A DNA stretch of 16,535 bases from Firmicutes bacterium UBA5389 (GTDB lineage: Bacteria; Bacillota; DTU025). Of this stretch, positions 13,870 through 16,535 are shown one piece after another. The stretch spans positions 382 to 16,916 of the forward strand of contig DHON01000040.1 in assembly GCA_002409965.1 (NCBI GenBank). The letters run 5' to 3'. The notes under the pieces are model-generated. The model did no database searches. It was not told where the DNA came from and was given only the letters and a program-made list of their open reading frames with translations. Position numbers and translations under genes: made by a program. Every line of letters starts with the position of its first letter. Positions within the stretch are counted from its first letter, which is position 1.

Positions 13870-14778
13870 CTATTTCACGCTCCTCGGAACGAAATCCGCA
13901 AGACCCGCCGCGGCGACTCCGATCGAAGTGTCGGCCGCGCCATAGTACACATACACAATGCCATCGCTCACCACTTGCCCACAGCTGAACACCACGTTGG
14001 GCACCCAGCCCACCCGCTCCCACTCGAGCTCCGGCTGCAGAATCGGCTCGTTCTGGCGGTAGACGACCTTTGTGGGATCGGCCGGGTCAAGGAGAGCCCA
14101 GCCCAGCCTGTACGCGTTGGACGCATCCACGCCGTGGTATATCAAAGCCCAGCCGTCCGCTGTTCTGAAGGGCGGACCGGCAATGCCGATGCGCTCGGAC
14201 TCCCATGAGTTCGGCACGGTTCTCATCACGATTGTGTGATCCGTCCAGTTCACCAAGTCGTCGGAGAAGGCCATCCAGATATGCGGCCATCTGCGGTGGA
14301 ACATGGCATAGCGCCCACCGATCTTGGCCGGAAAGAGCGATGCGTCCTTGTTGGGCTCATCTAGCGCCACGCCATGGCGCGACCAGTTCACGAGGTCCTT
14401 CGAGCTCGCCATGGATATTCGGTGATCGCCGTCGAAGCGCGCGCCGTACGCCGTATACATCATGTAGAACTCGGCCTCGCCATTCACCTGCACAATACGT
14501 GGATCCTCAACCCCGCGCCGCTCTTGCTCGCCCTCGCCGGCAAACACCGGCCTGTCATGCCTCACGAAACTCACTCCATCGAGGCTGACTGCGTGTCCCA
14601 TGGACGATACATATTCGCCGAATCTATCATGGCTTGGCAAGTCGCAAGCCCGGTAGATGAGATGGAATACCCCGTCCGCACGGATAGCGGCGCAGTTGAA
14701 CACCGCCGACCGCTCCCACCCATGCTCGGGCAGGGGACGCAGAATGGGCTGACCGGAGAGACGCTCGAGTTGCACCAT
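13870..14778 (-). CDS. GH130 family enzyme, beta-mannoside phosphorylase-like
   Basis: 302 residues, five-bladed propeller family GH130, whose members cleave beta-mannosides, mostly by phosphorolysis giving mannose 1-phosphate. Signatures in order: AVFNCAAI (25-32), HLIYRA (39-44), RGVEDPRI (88-95, with D92 the likely catalytic acid), NKDASLFPAKIGGRYAMFHR (143-162), WALIYHGVD (210-218) and YYGAAD (278-283). R94, K144 and H215 are positively charged residues in the positions I associate with phosphate binding, which favours a phosphorylase over the hydrolytic subgroup. The length is that of short bacterial GH130 proteins. No signal peptide, so cytoplasmic. The ATG at 14778 has GGAGGT six bases before it. 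It is the first gene of the operon and the best clue to the substrate: beta-mannobiose or another beta-mannosyl sugar; the exact linkage cannot be read from sequence. Confidence 0.9.
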   Translation of the reverse strand: MVQLERLSGQPILRPLPEHGWERSAVFNCAAIRADGVFHLIYRACDLPSHDRFGEYVSSMGHAVSLDGVSFVRHDRPVFAGEGEQERRGVEDPRIVQVNGEAEFYMMYTAYGARFDGDHRISMASSKDLVNWSRHGVALDEPNKDASLFPAKIGGRYAMFHRRWPHIWMAFSDDLVNWTDHTIVMRTVPNSWESERIGIAGPPFRTADGWALIYHGVDASNAYRLGWALLDPADPTKVVYRQNEPILQPELEWERVGWVPNVVFSCGQVVSDGIVYVYYGAADTSIGVAAAGLADFVPRSVK

Positions 14779-14862
14779 TTCCAGACCTCCATCGATACTG
14801 CATATTTCGAAACTGCCATGCTTCCAACGAACGCCGCAAGGGCCGCAGCGCTACCTGCAGGC

Positions 14863-14897
14863 GCGCAATTGCGCAGTTGATTTGCGCGTATTTGCGC
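14863..14897. promoter_or_regulatory. Candidate operator cluster upstream of the operon
   Basis: A perfect 12-bp palindrome GCGCAATTGCGC (14863-14874) overlaps CAATTGCGCAGTTG (14866-14879), a 14-bp dyad centred on CG with one mismatched pair, the geometry usual for LacI-type operators. ATTTGCGC follows at 14880-14887 and again at 14890-14897, ten bases apart (one helical turn). A further copy lies at 14942-14949. The cluster is about 85-120 bp before the GH130 start and there is a regulator of the right family in the operon. Binding itself is inferred. Confidence 0.45.
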
Positions 14898-14921
14898 TAC
14901 ATATGTTCTGCATCGAATCCG

Positions 14922-14950
14922 ATTATCCTTCTTGCGTCTTCATTTGCGCA
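14922..14950 (-). promoter_or_regulatory. Weak promoter candidate for the operon
   Basis: On the minus strand GATAAT (14927-14922) could be a -10 box, but no good -35 box lies 16-18 bases farther up; that position is occupied by the TGCGCA element at 14945-14950. If this is the promoter, the repeat cluster at 14863-14897 would sit just downstream, where a repressor would block it. Confidence 0.2.
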
Positions 14951-15314
14951 TACATTTGAGCTAGATACGTACTCATGAAGGGGTACACTGACACAGAACA
15001 CAGCCTATGAGAACCCTACACGATGACGATAGGCGCGAAGTCGGGGGGTGCCGATTGGAGCGAGCCGAATGACGATGCCGACTGGTTCGGCGCAGATCAC
15101 GTGCACGCGACCCGGCAATGCCGAGATGACTGTCCTGGACTCCAAGGAACGTCGACTCAGCTCCGGCAGTCACGGGCTGGATGACGTGATGCATGCCACG
15201 GTATCGGTAGAGCGCGAACAAAGATACTACATCGTCATCACGATGCAGTGTCGAAAGAATACGACATGCACACACCGTATGAGCTTCTGGTCACTCTCAA
15301 GTGTTGGCGGCGCT
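14951..15314. other. Stretch without a recognised gene
   Basis: About 360 bp upstream of the operon's regulatory region. Short open frames exist on both strands, for example a 100-codon minus frame 14973-15275, but none has a ribosome binding site with a recognisable product. No RNA gene was recognised. Confidence 0.5.
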
Positions 15315-15488
15315 TCACCGGTTGGCGTTCAACCCGGCTCTGATAAACACAACTCCGGACGCCAGCGGAGGCAGGCCGAGAAGCAAGGCGGTGATCGACA
15401 ACAGACGTGACGACAAACAGCCGAACGTCCACCACGCGCCCCATACCAGCGCCAGGATGGATGCCCCTTTCAGAAACCGCTGTCCCAT
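15315..15488 (-). CDS. Small two-helix membrane protein
   Basis: 57 residues. The frame is open far upstream, but the ATG at 15488 is preceded by GAGGAGG nine bases before it and starts a coherent hydrophobic protein: a basic start (MGQRFLKG), helix one about 9-27 (ASILALVWGAWWTFGCLSS), helix two about 30-50 (LSITALLLGLPPLASGVVFI) and a short RAGLNANR tail. Small proteins with two helices and a WGxWW-type first helix are common in bacterial genomes, usually of unknown role. The upstream part of the same open frame belongs to a transposase relic and is not part of this gene. No functional link to the glycan operon is visible, and the gene could be a leftover of the same inserted segment. Confidence 0.55.
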   Translation of the reverse strand: MGQRFLKGASILALVWGAWWTFGCLSSRLLSITALLLGLPPLASGVVFIRAGLNANR

Positions 15489-15596
15489 TGGTCTCCGCCT
15501 CCTCGTCTTGTGGTTCCGTCGGTACTCAGTATAGTGTACCGGACCGATGTTCACTACAGCCAGCATCCCTGCCGGGCGATTCCCCGGCCTGGGCAG

Positions 15597-15788
15597 GGAG
15601 TATGCTTCCAAAGCTTCGAAGAAGAGCAGTTTCGCCGCGGCCTGAAGGCCAATGTGGCTCAGAGCAACCATCCTCAGGTACCAGGAGAAGTATCGGAGCA
15701 GGTATTTCGTGGCTACGCCGTGAAACGGGCGCAGCCAATACCGGAAACGGTACAGCAGACTGCGGGCGTTTCTGACGTGGTAGAGGGG
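15597..15788 (-). pseudogene. C-terminal relic of an IS1595-like transposase
   Basis: The minus frame reads YHVRNARSLLYRFRYWLRPF then HGVATKYLLRYFSWYLRM. The pattern Y-H-[IV]-x-N, about ten residues, W-[LM]-R-x-F-x-G-V-A-T-K-Y-L, then Y-L-x-W matches the end of the ISXO2-like DDE domain of IS1595-type transposases. The catalytic acids, the zinc-binding N-terminus and the rest of the domain are missing, and a TGA interrupts the frame at 15894-15896 just upstream. No terminal inverted repeats were found. It is a dead fragment marking an old insertion. Assignment rests on recalled family pattern. Confidence 0.55.
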
Positions 15789-15866
15789 CCCTGGGTTTAT
15801 GCGGTCGGCAGAGTTGAAGCGCCCCCTGCGTCTGCCGATCCAGTTCACGCGGCCGAGCCAGTCCAT

Positions 15867-16535
15867 AGCTGGCCTCGCACAGCCGAGAGGAAATCACCGA
15901 TGATCGCGGGCGTGGTCGAAGAGCTCCAAGCTATGCGTTACCCACATAGCCGAGAATCGTTCCCAGTCCGCGGCCGTCGATCTCGGTGTGCTGCACCATG
16001 TCGCTTCGGCAGACGAATGGGACTCTGCAGGCAGAGCAAGTCTCAAGAGCCAAGCGCTAACTGCCTGGTTGTTCGCCTGCAGTATGGATCAGACCACATG
16101 GCACGGCATCGATGCTCTCCAGTTCAGCGGCAACCGGTCGACGTTCAGGATGATCTAGCCTTCCCCCCCAGCCAGTTCCATGGATGTGGGCAACGCACAG
16201 GTAACTTGACCCAGGCGGTCTACGTAATGCTCGCCCTGGTGCCCGAAATCGCGTAGTATGGGGGCTTGCGCTCCGCGCGGGCCGCCGGCGCGAAGAGAGG
16301 CGCCGCGGCCCGCCGCTCGTAGCTGCGGCTCGTGTGTGGGAGGAACTTGCTCCGCGTTGCGGTCGGCGAGCCCACCCCCGCCTTCCTGCTTCCCGAGATC
16401 GCGGCCGCTCCATAGACGTAATCTAAGTAGCTCCCCGTAAGTCCTTGCGCCATGCATTGGCGTGGAAGCCCCGCGGCAAGCGGTCGCGAGTTCCAACGCC
16501 CGGCACGAACTAGAAGAAGAGCGTGTTCGGCGCAC
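15867..16535. other. Right-hand stretch without a recognised gene
   Basis: About 670 bp. Up to 16260 all three minus frames are broken by stops, as in decayed DNA. From 16260 to the edge the sequence is very GC-rich (GCGCGGGCCGCCGGCGCG) and two minus frames stay open to the window end, one ending at 16220 and one at 16155. Either could be the end of a gene beginning outside the window, but neither product is recognisable and open frames are expected by chance at this base composition. Confidence 0.4.

Noticed and set aside
14973..15275. Minus-strand 100-codon frame as a gene
   Set aside because: No recognisable domain, no ribosome binding site, and no supporting context.
15510..16256. Plus-strand open frame of 248 codons
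   Set aside because: Overlaps the transposase relic in antisense, has no recognisable domain and no good ribosome binding site.

Overview
GC-rich bacterial window dominated by one long minus-strand gene set for uptake and breakdown of an oligosaccharide or polysaccharide. The organism is not identifiable from this sequence alone. Both sugar-binding proteins have ordinary type I signal peptides without a convincing lipobox, which suggests free periplasmic proteins and so a diderm envelope. Several families (MepA-like MATE pump, CUT1-type sugar ABC genes, flavodoxin-type reductase remnant) would fit a deep-branching Bacillota, Thermotogota or Armatimonadota-like lineage; this is inference.

Layout. 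1-261: a tandem hairpin repeat and a possible promoter. 262-1680 (+): a MATE efflux pump whose last ~50 residues run into the antisense of a decayed flavodoxin-type FMN reductase (about 1550-1790, -). 1894-14778 (-): nine consecutive genes read right to left, with gaps from -4 to about 100 bp. In transcription order they are a GH130 mannoside phosphorylase-like enzyme, a LacI-type regulator, two sugar ABC permeases, two tandem paralogous sugar-binding proteins, a secreted toroid-plus-jelly-roll protein, two secreted proteins of unknown family, and a cytoplasmic clan-A glycoside hydrolase. 14779-15314: upstream region with a cluster of TTGCGC-type repeats, the best candidate operator region. 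15315-15488 (-): a small two-helix membrane protein. About 15600-15790 (-): the C-terminal relic of an IS1595-like transposase. 15867-16535: no gene recognised.

How the genes may work together (inference). The three secreted proteins would act on a glycan outside the cytoplasmic membrane. The two binding proteins and two permeases would import the products; no ATPase is present, so one would have to be shared from elsewhere. The cytoplasmic hydrolase and the GH130 enzyme would split the imported sugar. GH130 is known mainly for beta-mannosides, so a mannan or mannose-containing glycan is the leading guess. The LacI-type protein would control the set, probably through the repeats upstream of GH130 and a related element in front of its own gene. 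The most novel part is the block 3768-8170: three secreted proteins with no obvious characterised function, the last of them translationally coupled to the hydrolase.
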